A DNA stretch of 41,639 bases from Bacillota bacterium (GTDB taxonomy: Bacteria; Bacillota; Sulfobacillia; RBS10-35; JAJYVN01), in contig JAJZXK010000020.1 of assembly GCA_021806565.1 (NCBI GenBank), positions 1 through 41,639 on the forward strand. The letters are read 5' to 3'. The position numbers and the translations under genes are program-made. Every line of letters starts with the position of its first letter. Within the stretch, counting starts at the first letter, position 1. The notes beneath the pieces are model-generated. The model searched no databases, had not been told where the DNA came from, and saw only the letters and a list, made by a program, of their open reading frames with translations. Positions 35,116 through 41,639 of the stretch are shown here, in pieces.

Positions 35116-35873
35116 CGCCGCGGTCGGTGCGACGCCCAGGCGGCGACACCCCCGCGGTCTGGTCGGTGCTGCAGTTGTGCGATTCGGGCTTCCCTTCCGG
35201 TCTGTTTACCCAATCCGGCGGCCTGGAGACCGCGGTCGACATGGGGCTGGTCCAGGACGCGGAGGACTTGGCGGCCTGGATGCTCGACGTGCTGACGCAG
35301 TCGGTCGCCCCCCTGGACGGACGCGTCCTGGCACTGGCGTGGCGCGCCGCGGGCGGCGGCCATGCCGAAGCGGTGCGGGCGGCGGACCGCTGGCTCGAGG
35401 CCATGCGGCTCTCGCGGGAACCCCGCGAGGCCTCAGCGCGTAGCGGTCGGCGCGTGCTCGCCCTGGCCGTAGCCCTCGGGTCGCCGGGACCCGGGCGGCC
35501 CGCTGGACTCGCTGCCGCCGGCGTCGCCGAAGCACTACGGCAATGGGGAGAGCGCGGCGAGTCCCCCTGCCACCATGCGTGCGTGCTCGGCGTCCTTGGC
35601 CGCGCCTGGGGCGCACGCCTACCCGATCTGCTGGAAGGCGCCCTGTTCGCGACGGCGGCAGGACAGGCGGCCGCCGCCGTGCGCCTGGGTGTGGCCGACC
35701 ATGTGGACGGTCAGCGCGCCCTGCTGCAGGTGCGGGCGCACTTGAACGACTTGGTGCGCCTGGCGCGGGCGCGCCCCTCCTCGCAGGCACCGCCCGGCGC
35801 CAGCTTCGCTCCGCTGGCCGAGATCGCCGCCATGCGCCACGAGCACGCCCACGTCCGACTCTTTGCCACTTGA
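35112..35873 (+). CDS. ureF: Urease accessory protein UreF
   Basis: 253 residues, mostly alpha-helical. The N-terminal [21 protein letters not shown]-like segment (here [19 protein letters not shown]) is the UreF signature, and the C-terminal [17 protein letters not shown] matches the family end (D/E-I-x-x-M-x-HE). UreF is the scaffold that recruits UreG to the UreD-urease complex and gates GTP hydrolysis during nickel insertion. The ATG at 35112 overlaps the ureE stop (ATGA). A 35-base gap with a GGGAGG then leads to ureG. The middle region is alanine- and arginine-rich and weakly conserved, as expected for the family. Confidence 0.9.
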   Translation: MTPRSVRRPGGDTPAVWSVLQLCDSGFPSGLFTQSGGLETAVDMGLVQDAEDLAAWMLDVLTQSVAPLDGRVLALAWRAAGGGHAEAVRAADRWLEAMRLSREPREASARSGRRVLALAVALGSPGPGRPAGLAAAGVAEALRQWGERGESPCHHACVLGVLGRAWGARLPDLLEGALFATAAGQAAAAVRLGVADHVDGQRALLQVRAHLNDLVRLARARPSSQAPPGASFAPLAEIAAMRHEHAHVRLFAT

Positions 35874-35908
35874 GTCGAGCCACTCCACTCTGCCTCGGGA
35901 GGTCGGCC

Positions 35909-36568
35909 ATGACAGCACCGGCAACCGCCCGCCTCGGACACCGCCACGCCTCGATTCCACGCATCGGCATCGGGGGCCCGGTCGGGTCGGGCAAGACCGC
36001 CCTGATCGAAGCCATCGTCCCACGCCTGGTGGCCGCCGGTAACCGAGTGATCGTCATCACCAACGACGTCGTCACCATTGAGGACGCCATGCATGTGCGC
36101 CGCAGCCTCAAAGGGGTCCTGGACGAGGAACGGATCCTGGGGGTGGAGACGGGCGCCTGCCCGCACACCGCCGTCCGCGAGGACCCAAGCATGAACTTGG
36201 CCGCCTGCGAGGAGATGGAGGCACGCTTTCCGGATTCAGACCTCCTGCTGATCGAAAGCGGCGGCGACAACCTCACCCTGACCTTCAGCCCGGCTTTGGT
36301 GGACTATTTCATCTATGTCATCGATGTAGCCGCGGGCGATAAGATCCCGCGCAAGGACGGCCCGGGCATCACGCGCTCCGACCTGCTGGTGATCAACAAG
36401 ACGGACCTGGCGCCCTATGTCGGCGCCGATCTGGAGGTCATGGCGCGCGACTCGGAGCAGATGCGCGGGGCCCGCCCTTTCCTGTTCACCAATTGCCACA
36501 CCGGCGCGGGGGTACCCGAGGTAGTCGCGACCTTGCGGCGGGAGGCACTCTTTGGGCGCAACGCTTGA
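35909..36568 (+). CDS. ureG: Urease accessory GTPase UreG
   Basis: 219 residues. It has a P-loop GPVGSGKT (~23-30), the metal-binding and GTPase motif [16 protein letters not shown] with the Cys-Pro-His nickel site (~84-86), [16 protein letters not shown], and the guanine-specificity motif VINKTDLA. UreG hydrolyses GTP to drive nickel transfer into urease. The start chosen is the ATG at 35909, with GGGAGG ~6 bases upstream; the longest open frame begins 122 codons earlier but that part is the antisense-like overlap of ureF. Its end overlaps ureD by 17 bases. Confidence 0.96.
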   Translation: MTAPATARLGHRHASIPRIGIGGPVGSGKTALIEAIVPRLVAAGNRVIVITNDVVTIEDAMHVRRSLKGVLDEERILGVETGACPHTAVREDPSMNLAACEEMEARFPDSDLLLIESGGDNLTLTFSPALVDYFIYVIDVAAGDKIPRKDGPGITRSDLLVINKTDLAPYVGADLEVMARDSEQMRGARPFLFTNCHTGAGVPEVVATLRREALFGRNA

Positions 36569-37409
36569 AGCCGGCGTGGTGCGGCTGGCCTTTGCGGCGG
36601 ACGGCCCGGGACAGCCGACGCGCCTGACGGAGCGCTACGCCTGCCACCCGCTGGCCGTGCAACGCGCCACCTACGCGGACCCGGCCCTGCCCGGCCAGGC
36701 TCAGGTGCACCTGCTGTGCGCCGGGGCCGGTATTCTGGCAGCCGACGACCTGCGTTTGGAGGTGGATGTCGGCCCCCACGCCGCCGTCCTGCTGCGGGAC
36801 GTGGGCGCCACTCGCATCCATCCCTGTGCGGCGGCTGAGGGTGGTGCTGCGCTGCACGTCGCCCTGCGCCTCGGCGCCGCAGCCAGCCTCGAATGGCTAC
36901 CCGATCCGCTGATCCCGTTCACCAAGGCGCGCTTCCGCCAGACGATAGAGGTGGAACTGGACCCTGGTGCCTGCTGGATTGGAAGCGAACTCGTCGTTGC
37001 GGGCCGGTGCGCACGCGGTGAACGCTTGGCCTTCACCGCCCTGGACCAGTCGCTGGTGGTGCGCGCCGGCAGGGGGGGACCGGCACTGCTGGCCGAGGCA
37101 GTCCGCCTGCGTCCCGAGGCGCGCCGACTCGACGGACCGGCCACGCTCGGGGACCACACCGTCTGGGGCACCCTGCGCGTCGTGGCGCCTGGGCGGCCAG
37201 CGGCAGCCCTGGTCCAGGCGCTGCGCGACGCACTGGGCAGTTGCGCCGACGTCTGCGGTGGGGTCAGCGCTCTGGCCGGTGAGGCCGGGGCTGTGGCGCG
37301 CGTGCTCGGGCCGACCCCCCAGGCGGCATCGCAGGCACTGCGCCGCGCATGGGATGCCGCGCGCCGCCAGTGCCTGGGCGCGCCAGCTCCGCCACCCCGC
37401 CGCTACTGA
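36552..37409 (+). CDS. ureD: Urease accessory protein UreD (UreH)
   Basis: 285 residues, rich in beta strands. The order of weakly conserved family motifs is visible: [16 protein letters not shown], a [28 protein letters not shown] stretch (corresponding to GG-x-x-x-GD in other UreD proteins), the ATRIHP segment, [24 protein letters not shown] (the P-x-P-x-I-P-F region is the best signature), and TLRVVAPG. UreD forms the platform that binds urease with UreF. The start is a TTG at 36552, with GGGAGG 6-7 bases upstream, inside the end of ureG. As the last gene of the run it completes the ureAB-C-E-F-G-D set; no nickel transporter is encoded in the window. Confidence 0.88.
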   Translation: MGATLEAGVVRLAFAADGPGQPTRLTERYACHPLAVQRATYADPALPGQAQVHLLCAGAGILAADDLRLEVDVGPHAAVLLRDVGATRIHPCAAAEGGAALHVALRLGAAASLEWLPDPLIPFTKARFRQTIEVELDPGACWIGSELVVAGRCARGERLAFTALDQSLVVRAGRGGPALLAEAVRLRPEARRLDGPATLGDHTVWGTLRVVAPGRPAAALVQALRDALGSCADVCGGVSALAGEAGAVARVLGPTPQAASQALRRAWDAARRQCLGAPAPPPRRY

Positions 37410-37441
37410 GCGCCGCTTGCGGTCCATCCCGTGGTACCGCC

Positions 37442-37585
37442 TTGTTTACCGCGTTTCGGCGCAAGCATGGCTACGAACCGCTGGGCGACGAGATCCTGGC
37501 GGCCATCGCAGCACGCCTGGAGGCCGTGCGAACCTGGGAAGAGATCACGGCGCCGGTCCATTGGGCTCGCGGTGAAGCACCGTGA
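37442..37585 (+). CDS. Short unknown frame after ureD, possibly a gene remnant
   Basis: A frame ending at a TGA at 37583-37585 encodes a natural-looking stretch, FTAFRRKHGYEPLGDEILAA and AARLEAVRTWEEITAPVHWA in sequence, of ~47 residues if begun at the TTG at 37442. No ribosome-binding site is seen, and the frame is open further upstream into ureD. It ends 26 bases before the TGGTCACA repeats of the integrative element, so it could be the surviving C-terminal end of a gene that the element or an earlier event cut. I do not recognise a family. Confidence 0.3.
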   Translation: MFTAFRRKHGYEPLGDEILAAIAARLEAVRTWEEITAPVHWARGEAP

Positions 37586-37610
37586 CCGAATGCTCACCAA
37601 CCGCTGGAAT

Positions 37611-37630
37611 TGGTCACAGGAATGGTCACA
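37611..37630 (+). repeat. TGGTCACA repeat pair, outer copy (candidate integrase-binding or attachment site)
   Basis: TGGTCACA occurs at 37611-37618 and 37623-37630, 12 bases apart. The same octamer pair recurs at 37852-37869. Repeated short sites of this type beside an integrase 3' end suit arm-type binding sites of a tyrosine recombinase, or the attachment site. Confidence 0.5.
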
Positions 37631-37637
37631 GAATAGC

Positions 37638-37665
37638 AGGACCCCCGCCAGAATAGCGGGGTCCT
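37638..37665. terminator. GC-rich hairpin between the TGGTCACA repeat pairs
   Basis: AGGACCCCCGC (37638-37648) pairs with GCGGGGTCCT (37656-37665) around a 7-base loop, with one bulged C. It lies between the rightward genes ending at 37585 and the leftward integrase ending at 37865, so it could end transcription from both sides. No T-run follows on either strand. Confidence 0.5.
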
Positions 37666-37851
37666 GACCACAAATGCGGGCCTGAACTCCGGAGCCTACG
37701 AACTCCCGTCCGGCCTGCTTTCATTGGGTTTCTCAGCATCCAATCGGTCCTTCCACATGATGATGGCATCATTCTTGCACCTCCAAGTCCCTTCGTAAAA
37801 CCAGCGTCGCTGCGCGCTTTCAATGATCCAGCCTGGAACGATCTGGTGGAT

Positions 37852-37869
37852 TGGTCACAGATGGTCACA
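37852..37869 (+). repeat. TGGTCACA repeat pair, inner copy overlapping the integrase stop
   Basis: TGGTCACA occurs at 37852-37859 and 37862-37869, 10 bases apart, one helical turn. The second copy overlaps the last codons of the integrase gene. The pair matches the one at 37611-37630, about 240 bases away. The 10-12 base spacing places both sites of each pair on the same face of the helix. Confidence 0.5.
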
Positions 37870-38980
37870 AGGAACCAAAGAGCGCCCGCCCAATGCTCTC
37901 CGCCGATTGGGACCGCCGGTCTGGCAACACGTGCGCGTACCGCCGTAACGTCATGGCGGGATCGTGGTGTCCCAGCCGATCCGCAACCTCCTTGACGCCT
38001 CGCCCGTCCGCCAAGAGCAGCGTCGCATGGGTATGACGCAAGTCGTGGAACCGGATCGCGGGCACCCCCGCCCCTCGTGCCAGCCTTGCAAAGGCGTGGT
38101 CCAGGTCCGCTTGCCGGAGATACCCACCCGTGCGGGTCGAGAAAACCAGCTCCGGGTGTTCCCACGCTGCCCCGGCTCGCAGCCGCTCTTGCGCCTGCCG
38201 CCCGCGGTGGCTCCGCAGTAGACGCAAGGTGTTCGCGTCCAGGTCGATCGTCCGCCGGCTGCTGTATGTCTTGGGATCAGTTACCACCGGAGGTTCCCCA
38301 GACGGCCATGAAAGGCTCCGGGCGATTCGTACGGTGCACCGGTCCCATACGACATCATCCCATCGTAGGGCGCAAAGTTCTCCACCGCGAACTCCGGTCG
38401 TCAGTGCGGTCACATACAGCGCGTCATACCGGGTCTTCCCGTTCACGAAGCCAATGAACCGTGCCGCCTCACTCTGACACCAATACCGCATCTCAGGGTC
38501 CACACACCGCGGCCGCTTTACCCCTGCCGTAGGGTCCTTCTCCAGCAGTCCCCATGCCATAGCCTGTCGGAGAGCCGTGCGCAAGGTGGCATACGAAGCC
38601 CGCACGGTCGTCGGGGCTAGACTCATTCCCGCCAAGTGGGCCAAGGCTTCCTGGATACCAAGTGGAGTCAACTTCGCCAGTGACGCATCACCGATCAACG
38701 GTGTCCATCGCGCAAGAGCCGTCTGATAACTGCGCCGCGTGCCCGCTTTGAGGCTCGGCTCTACCTGCTCCAGGTAATACCCGAAGTAGGCTTCCACGCT
38801 GAGACGCCGCGCCGCCGTAGATCCTTCAGGCCCTGCGAGCATGTGGCGGGCGATCCACTGATCTGCAGCCCGACGGGTCGAGAAGGTCGCTGTCTTCTGC
38901 CTGCGTTCGCCTCCCTCTCCCCTCGTAACGTCGACGACCGCGCGCCACTTTGCGCCGCGCCGGTGCACGGATCCCCTCAT
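37865..38980 (-). CDS. Tyrosine-recombinase integrase
   Basis: 371 residues. It has an N-terminal AP2-like arm-binding domain (~1-50: GSVHRRGAKWRAVVDV), a SAM-like core-binding domain (~60-160: RLSVEAYFGYYLEQVEPSL, TTVRASYATLRTALRQAMAWGLLEKDP), and a catalytic domain with Arg198 (TTGVRGGELCALRW), Lys237, His312 and Arg315 (FHDLRHTHATLLL), His338 (LGHHDPAMT) and nucleophile Tyr348 (RRYAHV). All catalytic residues are present. It integrates and excises the element by site-specific recombination. The start chosen is the ATG at 38980, with GGGAGGGG ~8 bases upstream and ATGA-overlapped with the excisionase stop; a TTG at 38998 is the alternative. The 3' end overlaps a TGGTCACA site. Confidence 0.93.
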   Translation of the reverse strand: MRGSVHRRGAKWRAVVDVTRGEGGERRQKTATFSTRRAADQWIARHMLAGPEGSTAARRLSVEAYFGYYLEQVEPSLKAGTRRSYQTALARWTPLIGDASLAKLTPLGIQEALAHLAGMSLAPTTVRASYATLRTALRQAMAWGLLEKDPTAGVKRPRCVDPEMRYWCQSEAARFIGFVNGKTRYDALYVTALTTGVRGGELCALRWDDVVWDRCTVRIARSLSWPSGEPPVVTDPKTYSSRRTIDLDANTLRLLRSHRGRQAQERLRAGAAWEHPELVFSTRTGGYLRQADLDHAFARLARGAGVPAIRFHDLRHTHATLLLADGRGVKEVADRLGHHDPAMTLRRYAHVLPDRRSQSAESIGRALFGSL

Positions 38981-39258
38981 GCATGCGTCCCCTCCCAAGC
39001 CGGACGGGAGGAGACGCTATTCGGCAGCTGTGGGGCGGGCCCTTTGGCGGCTAGGCCCTCAAGCCACTCTCTGGAAACCCGGCGGTGCCGTCCGATCTTG
39101 ACGTTAGGAATGCGCCCAGTGCGGGCAAGCTCATACGCCGTCGACGACGGGATGCGCAGGACGGTGGCGACCTCGGCGATAGTCAGCCAGTCCGAGTGGC
39201 TCGTTGCGTTCACAGATGTCACGCCCACGTCCACGCCATCGGCCGTTTGTCTCTCCAT
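38977..39258 (-). CDS. Excisionase-type helix-turn-helix DNA-binding protein
   Basis: 93 residues. The core HSDWLTIAEVATVLRIPSSTAYELARTGRIPNVKIGRHRRVSREWLEGLA is the winged HTH_17/excisionase pattern, a MerR-like recognition helix followed by IGRxxRV. Such proteins bind attachment sites and direct the integrase towards excision, or act as regulators. The ATG at 39258 follows GAGGAGG at ~9 bases. Its stop overlaps the integrase start (ATGA), so the two are translated together. The ~24-residue leader and the C-terminal tail (PNSVSSRPAWEGTHA) are unlike the family. Confidence 0.85.
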   Translation of the reverse strand: MERQTADGVDVGVTSVNATSHSDWLTIAEVATVLRIPSSTAYELARTGRIPNVKIGRHRRVSREWLEGLAAKGPAPQLPNSVSSRPAWEGTHA

Positions 39259-39497
39259 CAGCCATCGCCTCCTCGTAGGTCGGCAGCCCGGACGTGAGGG
39301 ATCCGGGGACCCCGCCCCCGATGTCCTGGCGTGGAGATGCCCCGGCCTGCAGTGTCAGGATGGGAAGAGGGCGCAGGTACTTCCCGCCCGCGCCAGAGGG
39401 AATTAGGTGCACCGAGATCGAACCAACCGAAACCGGCCAAGACCAGCGGCGTCCAGTTACAGTCGGTCGTGGGCGCGGGTTGGCTTGTAGGCCAAGT

Positions 39498-40007
39498 CTA
39501 CGGTGAGGGAAAGGCCCCGCGATCGCGGAGGGTACCGAGGGAGATACGGCTCCTATGGCCGAGGGGCAATGTAGCGCCGGGCTCCAGCGCCGCCGCTGCA
39601 TAGGCGGTATTGCGCCGTGCGGCGGCCTGAGACCGCTTGCCCGCCGGCAATGGACGCCAGGATCCCTGCGCACCTATTGGTCGCAGAGCATCGACTGCTG
39701 CGTTCGCGTCGGCGATGGCGTTGGAGTAATCCACCAGGTGAACGGCCTCGGCCTCCCGTTGGTGGGCAAGCTCCCGCCATGCTTCCGTGACGGGCTCATG
39801 GAGGGGCGCGGGGAGGACCTTGGGTGATGCGGCCTTCCGGTTGTCGGCGTCACGGATGCGAAGCTCGGCCGCAAGTTCGTGGGTCCACCGTGGGGCCGGG
39901 GAGTAGCGGTGATCGGTACTGTCGGGGCGGCCACCGATGGTGGCTCGGACCTCGGCCCGGAGGGCGTCGCGACGTGCTTGGTGGCCGCGGCCATGACGAG
40001 TGGGCAC
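39498..40007 (-). CDS. Unknown protein of the integrative element
   Basis: 169 residues, arginine/alanine-rich and largely helical: RWTHELAAELRIRDADNRKA, HEPVTEAWRELAHQREAEAVHLVDYSNAIADANAAVDALRP. I do not recognise a family. Support for a real gene: a GGAGG ~7 bases before the GTG at 40007, a near-consensus promoter ~120 bases upstream on the same strand, and protein-like composition. It comes before the excisionase and integrase genes on the same strand, separated by ~240 bases that I cannot assign. The start is uncertain. It could be a replication or transfer-related accessory protein; that is only a guess from the position. Confidence 0.5.
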   Translation of the reverse strand: MPTRHGRGHQARRDALRAEVRATIGGRPDSTDHRYSPAPRWTHELAAELRIRDADNRKAASPKVLPAPLHEPVTEAWRELAHQREAEAVHLVDYSNAIADANAAVDALRPIGAQGSWRPLPAGKRSQAAARRNTAYAAAALEPGATLPLGHRSRISLGTLRDRGAFPSP

Positions 40008-40132
40008 AGTACCGCCTCCGTACCCCTACACTCGGACCTGCGGTGGCGCAGCGGTGCGGGGGCTTGCCGCGACGGTCCCGTTCCGGTTGTCTCCCCGGAC
40101 CCGACCACATGCCCGGAGGGCCGTCTAGGGAC

Positions 40133-40161
40133 ACTATAGAGGGTATATGCCTCTACGTCAA
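40133..40161 (-). promoter_or_regulatory. Leftward sigma-70 promoter with an inverted repeat in its spacer (probable operator)
   Basis: On the minus strand TTGACG (40161-40156) and TATAGT (40138-40133) are separated by exactly 17 bases; each matches consensus at 5 of 6 positions. The spacer and the -10 edge contain AGAGG-N7-CCTCT (40138-40154), an inverted repeat centred on GTATATG. A protein bound there would cover the spacer and block RNA polymerase. The promoter drives the leftward genes (40007 and onward), while the XRE regulator starts 43 bases to the right on the other strand, the arrangement of a phage or ICE repressor-operator switch. Confidence 0.7.
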
Positions 40162-40203
40162 CCGTAATAGGACAGATGACCTTTTCAGGGGGGTGTCGCC
40201 CCG

Positions 40204-41160
40204 GTGACCCATGCGCACGACGACATCGGCACTCGCATTCGGGTGCTTCGAGTGGCGAAGGGTTTGACCCAGGCTGCCCTCGCTGCCCGGGTCGGTGTGG
40301 ACTCAAGAACTATCAGAGGCTGGGAACTCGGGGGGCGCCCTGTGCGCGATGTATACTTGCAGCCACTAGCGCAAGCGCTGCACGTTAGGGTCTCGGAATT
40401 GTCCCCTGCGCACCCATCCGGAATCGATAGCGACCCACGTGAAGATGAAACACCAATCGCGCTACTTGATGCTGTCGCAGATATCCTCGCAATCATTGCT
40501 CGCGCGAACGAGGACGTGCGCAAGGTCCTCACGCGCACCCAGGTAGCGGTTCCAGGAGACGTGGCGGCTAGGCTGAGCGAGATCATGAGGGAGCTCGGAG
40601 TGCCACCACTCGTATCCAGCGACGTAGTGACGCAGACTTCCGCCGCCCTCACACTTGGGGTATCTCGTCAGGCCGTGCACCAGAAGGTGGCCGAAGGCCG
40701 CGTGAGGGGGTACCCAAATCTCGAACGCCCTGACCGCGCCCCGATGGTGTCGTTGGCCGAAGTCCGTAACGCGATGAGGCATCATGCGGAGAAGGCAGCC
40801 TCGGACGGGGATGCCTTCGCGGATCGCGCAACCGAGCAGATTCGCCCCCTAAACCCACAGCCTGAGAATGCCGATACCACACCAGGAGGGAGCCCACTGC
40901 CAGAACAACGCACACCTGCGGAGCCCGCAAGTGACGAAGGATTGCCGGACCCGCCGTGGCTCAGCGACGAGTACGTGCGCACTGCGTTTCGCGAATCGTC
41001 GGCTGCGGCAACGGGCGTGCCCTTCGAGGAACTGGGCCAAGAGGAGCAAGACGAGCTCATCCGCCTTCACACCGAACTAACCCGCGAGATATGGCGGGAG
41101 AAGACCGCAGAGGAACGTGCTGAGATGATCGCACGCTGGCAGAAACGGAGGTCCTCTTGA
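40204..41160 (+). CDS. XRE-family transcriptional regulator of the integrative element
   Basis: 318 residues. Residues ~8-66 are a Cro/CI-type helix-turn-helix (IGTRIRVLRVAKGLTQAALAARVGVDSRTIRGWELG). A second HTH-like motif lies at ~145-175 (SAALTLGVSRQAVHQKVAEGRV, then GYPNLERP), resembling a MerR/excisionase recognition helix. Between them is a helical linker, and after ~200 comes an acidic, proline-rich then helical tail (ERAEMIARWQKRR). It likely represses or activates the divergent leftward promoter, but this is inferred from position. The start is the GTG at 40204 with GGGGGG ~10 bases upstream. The codon mix is a little less GC-rich than that of the metabolic genes, consistent with transfer. 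Confidence 0.8.
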   Translation: MTHAHDDIGTRIRVLRVAKGLTQAALAARVGVDSRTIRGWELGGRPVRDVYLQPLAQALHVRVSELSPAHPSGIDSDPREDETPIALLDAVADILAIIARANEDVRKVLTRTQVAVPGDVAARLSEIMRELGVPPLVSSDVVTQTSAALTLGVSRQAVHQKVAEGRVRGYPNLERPDRAPMVSLAEVRNAMRHHAEKAASDGDAFADRATEQIRPLNPQPENADTTPGGSPLPEQRTPAEPASDEGLPDPPWLSDEYVRTAFRESSAAATGVPFEELGQEEQDELIRLHTELTREIWREKTAEERAEMIARWQKRRSS

Positions 41161-41173
41161 TTGGAGTGCGCCG

Positions 41174-41440
41174 ATGCCCGTTGGGGAAACCGCGTGCTAT
41201 TTGTCGTCCCAGTGGTTCCGCCTTCCTGTCGGACTTGAGGCCCCCCCTGATCCGCCGGCATCTTTCGACGCGTTGGTCTCGTGGGCAGGGCGCATACCCT
41301 GCTTGCATGTGAGGTGGTGTCGATCACTTCCAGATGCCCGAGCGACATACTTGTGGGATGTCTCCCTCCAAGAGGGGGTCATCTTCGTGCCCCACGGGGC
41401 CGCGGTGCGCCCGTCCCTAGGCACTTACCGTTACCCATAA
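41174..41440 (+). CDS. Small unknown protein following the XRE regulator
   Basis: 88 residues. The sequence is rich in aromatic residues and includes ETACYLSSQWFRLPVGLEAP, FDALVSWAGRIPCLHVRWC and YLWDVSLQEGVIFVPHGAAV; it looks like a folded soluble protein. I do not recognise a family. The ATG at 41174 has GGAG ~7 bases upstream and lies 13 bases after the stop of the XRE gene, so the two are likely co-transcribed. A regulator followed by a small protein with this spacing can be a toxin-antitoxin or exclusion pair, but nothing in the sequence shows this. Confidence 0.5.
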   Translation: MPVGETACYLSSQWFRLPVGLEAPPDPPASFDALVSWAGRIPCLHVRWCRSLPDARATYLWDVSLQEGVIFVPHGAAVRPSLGTYRYP

Positions 41441-41639
41441 CAGGCGTTCACGTTCTGGATGGTGAACCGCGGGGTGGGCACTCGATGCGATGTAAAGCGG
41501 TCGGCCGCGGTGAAGTGCGGCGGGGAGAGGGCCGATGGGGGCGAGTCTGCGGTTTGCGGGAGAAGTGGGTGTAGCCGGCAACCAGGGTGGCGGAACAGGG
41601 ATGGTGTTTCGCGGCGGGGATGCCGGTTCGGAGCGATGT
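41441..41639. other. Unassigned right edge
   Basis: About 200 GC-rich, purine-rich bases without a supported gene; open frames on both strands look like chance. The interior of the integrative element should continue to the right. Confidence 0.4.

Larger units (their letters stand above)
37611..41639. mobile_element. One end of an integrative element (integrase, excisionase, regulators)
   Basis: From the TGGTCACA repeats to the right edge the gene content switches from housekeeping and metabolic functions to a tyrosine integrase, an excisionase-type HTH protein, an unknown protein, a divergent XRE regulator and a small unknown protein. The integrase and excisionase genes overlap by ATGA. This is the layout of the integration/regulation end of a temperate phage or integrative conjugative element. 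The left boundary is inferred from the repeats near the integrase 3' end; the right boundary and cargo are outside the window. No tRNA gene was seen at the junction. Confidence 0.65.

Noticed and set aside
37400-37870. tRNA gene as attachment site beside the integrase
   Set aside because: No cloverleaf-compatible stem set or T-loop motif was seen; the visible hairpin is a simple stem-loop.

Overview
The window is GC-rich chromosomal DNA, most probably from a Gram-positive (monoderm) bacterium. The signs are an LPXTG-type wall-anchor protein (13794-14453), a lipobox substrate-binding protein (30519-31787), and capsule-type chain-length and kinase functions carried on two separate polypeptides. 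A deep-branching high-GC Bacillota lineage or an actinobacterium would both fit; I cannot decide between them from the sequence alone.

Layout. (1) Positions 1-180 hold the 3' end of an IS630-type transposase that runs off the left edge. (2) Positions 192-18557 form an exopolysaccharide/capsule locus. Most genes point left: a Wzy/ligase-TPR protein, a Wzz-like chain-length protein, a BY-kinase, an HTH protein with a degenerate GGDEF domain, a GT4 transferase, a Wzx-like flippase, a UDP-sugar dehydrogenase, a second GT4 and a second Wzy/ligase. A PAP2 phosphatase, the initiating sugar-1-P transferase and a cupin are on the plus strand. An LPXTG protein with its own promoter and terminator, an FkbM methyltransferase and a nucleotide-sugar epimerase complete the locus. 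A complete HTH-GGDEF protein closes it at 18690-19439. (3) Positions 19783-25930 are a patchwork: a frameshifted XPB/Ssl2-type helicase-associated gene, a U32-family protein, an aminoglycoside-phosphotransferase-fold kinase, a multiply broken secreted-protein gene, and gene-poor stretches. (4) Positions 25931-37409 carry a ketose 3-epimerase-like gene, a leftward urtABCDE urea ABC transporter and a divergent rightward urease operon ureAB-C-E-F-G-D. Urea import and hydrolysis are therefore encoded back to back. (5) From about 37611 to the right edge lies one end of an integrative element: tyrosine integrase, excisionase-like protein, an unknown protein, a divergent XRE regulator and a small unknown protein.

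The most interesting signal is a pair of HTH-GGDEF paralogues in and beside the polysaccharide locus. One (18690-19439) keeps both GGDEF and the RxxD inhibitory site. The other (7205-7855) has lost the catalytic motif (GADRY at that position) but keeps RxxD at exactly the I-site spacing. This suggests a cyclase plus a dedicated c-di-GMP-sensing DNA-binding regulator for polysaccharide genes. That function is inferred; the motifs are seen directly. A second clear signal is a near-consensus promoter (TTGACG-N17-TATAGT) with an inverted repeat inside its spacer, placed between the leftward integrase-side genes and the XRE regulator of the integrative element.
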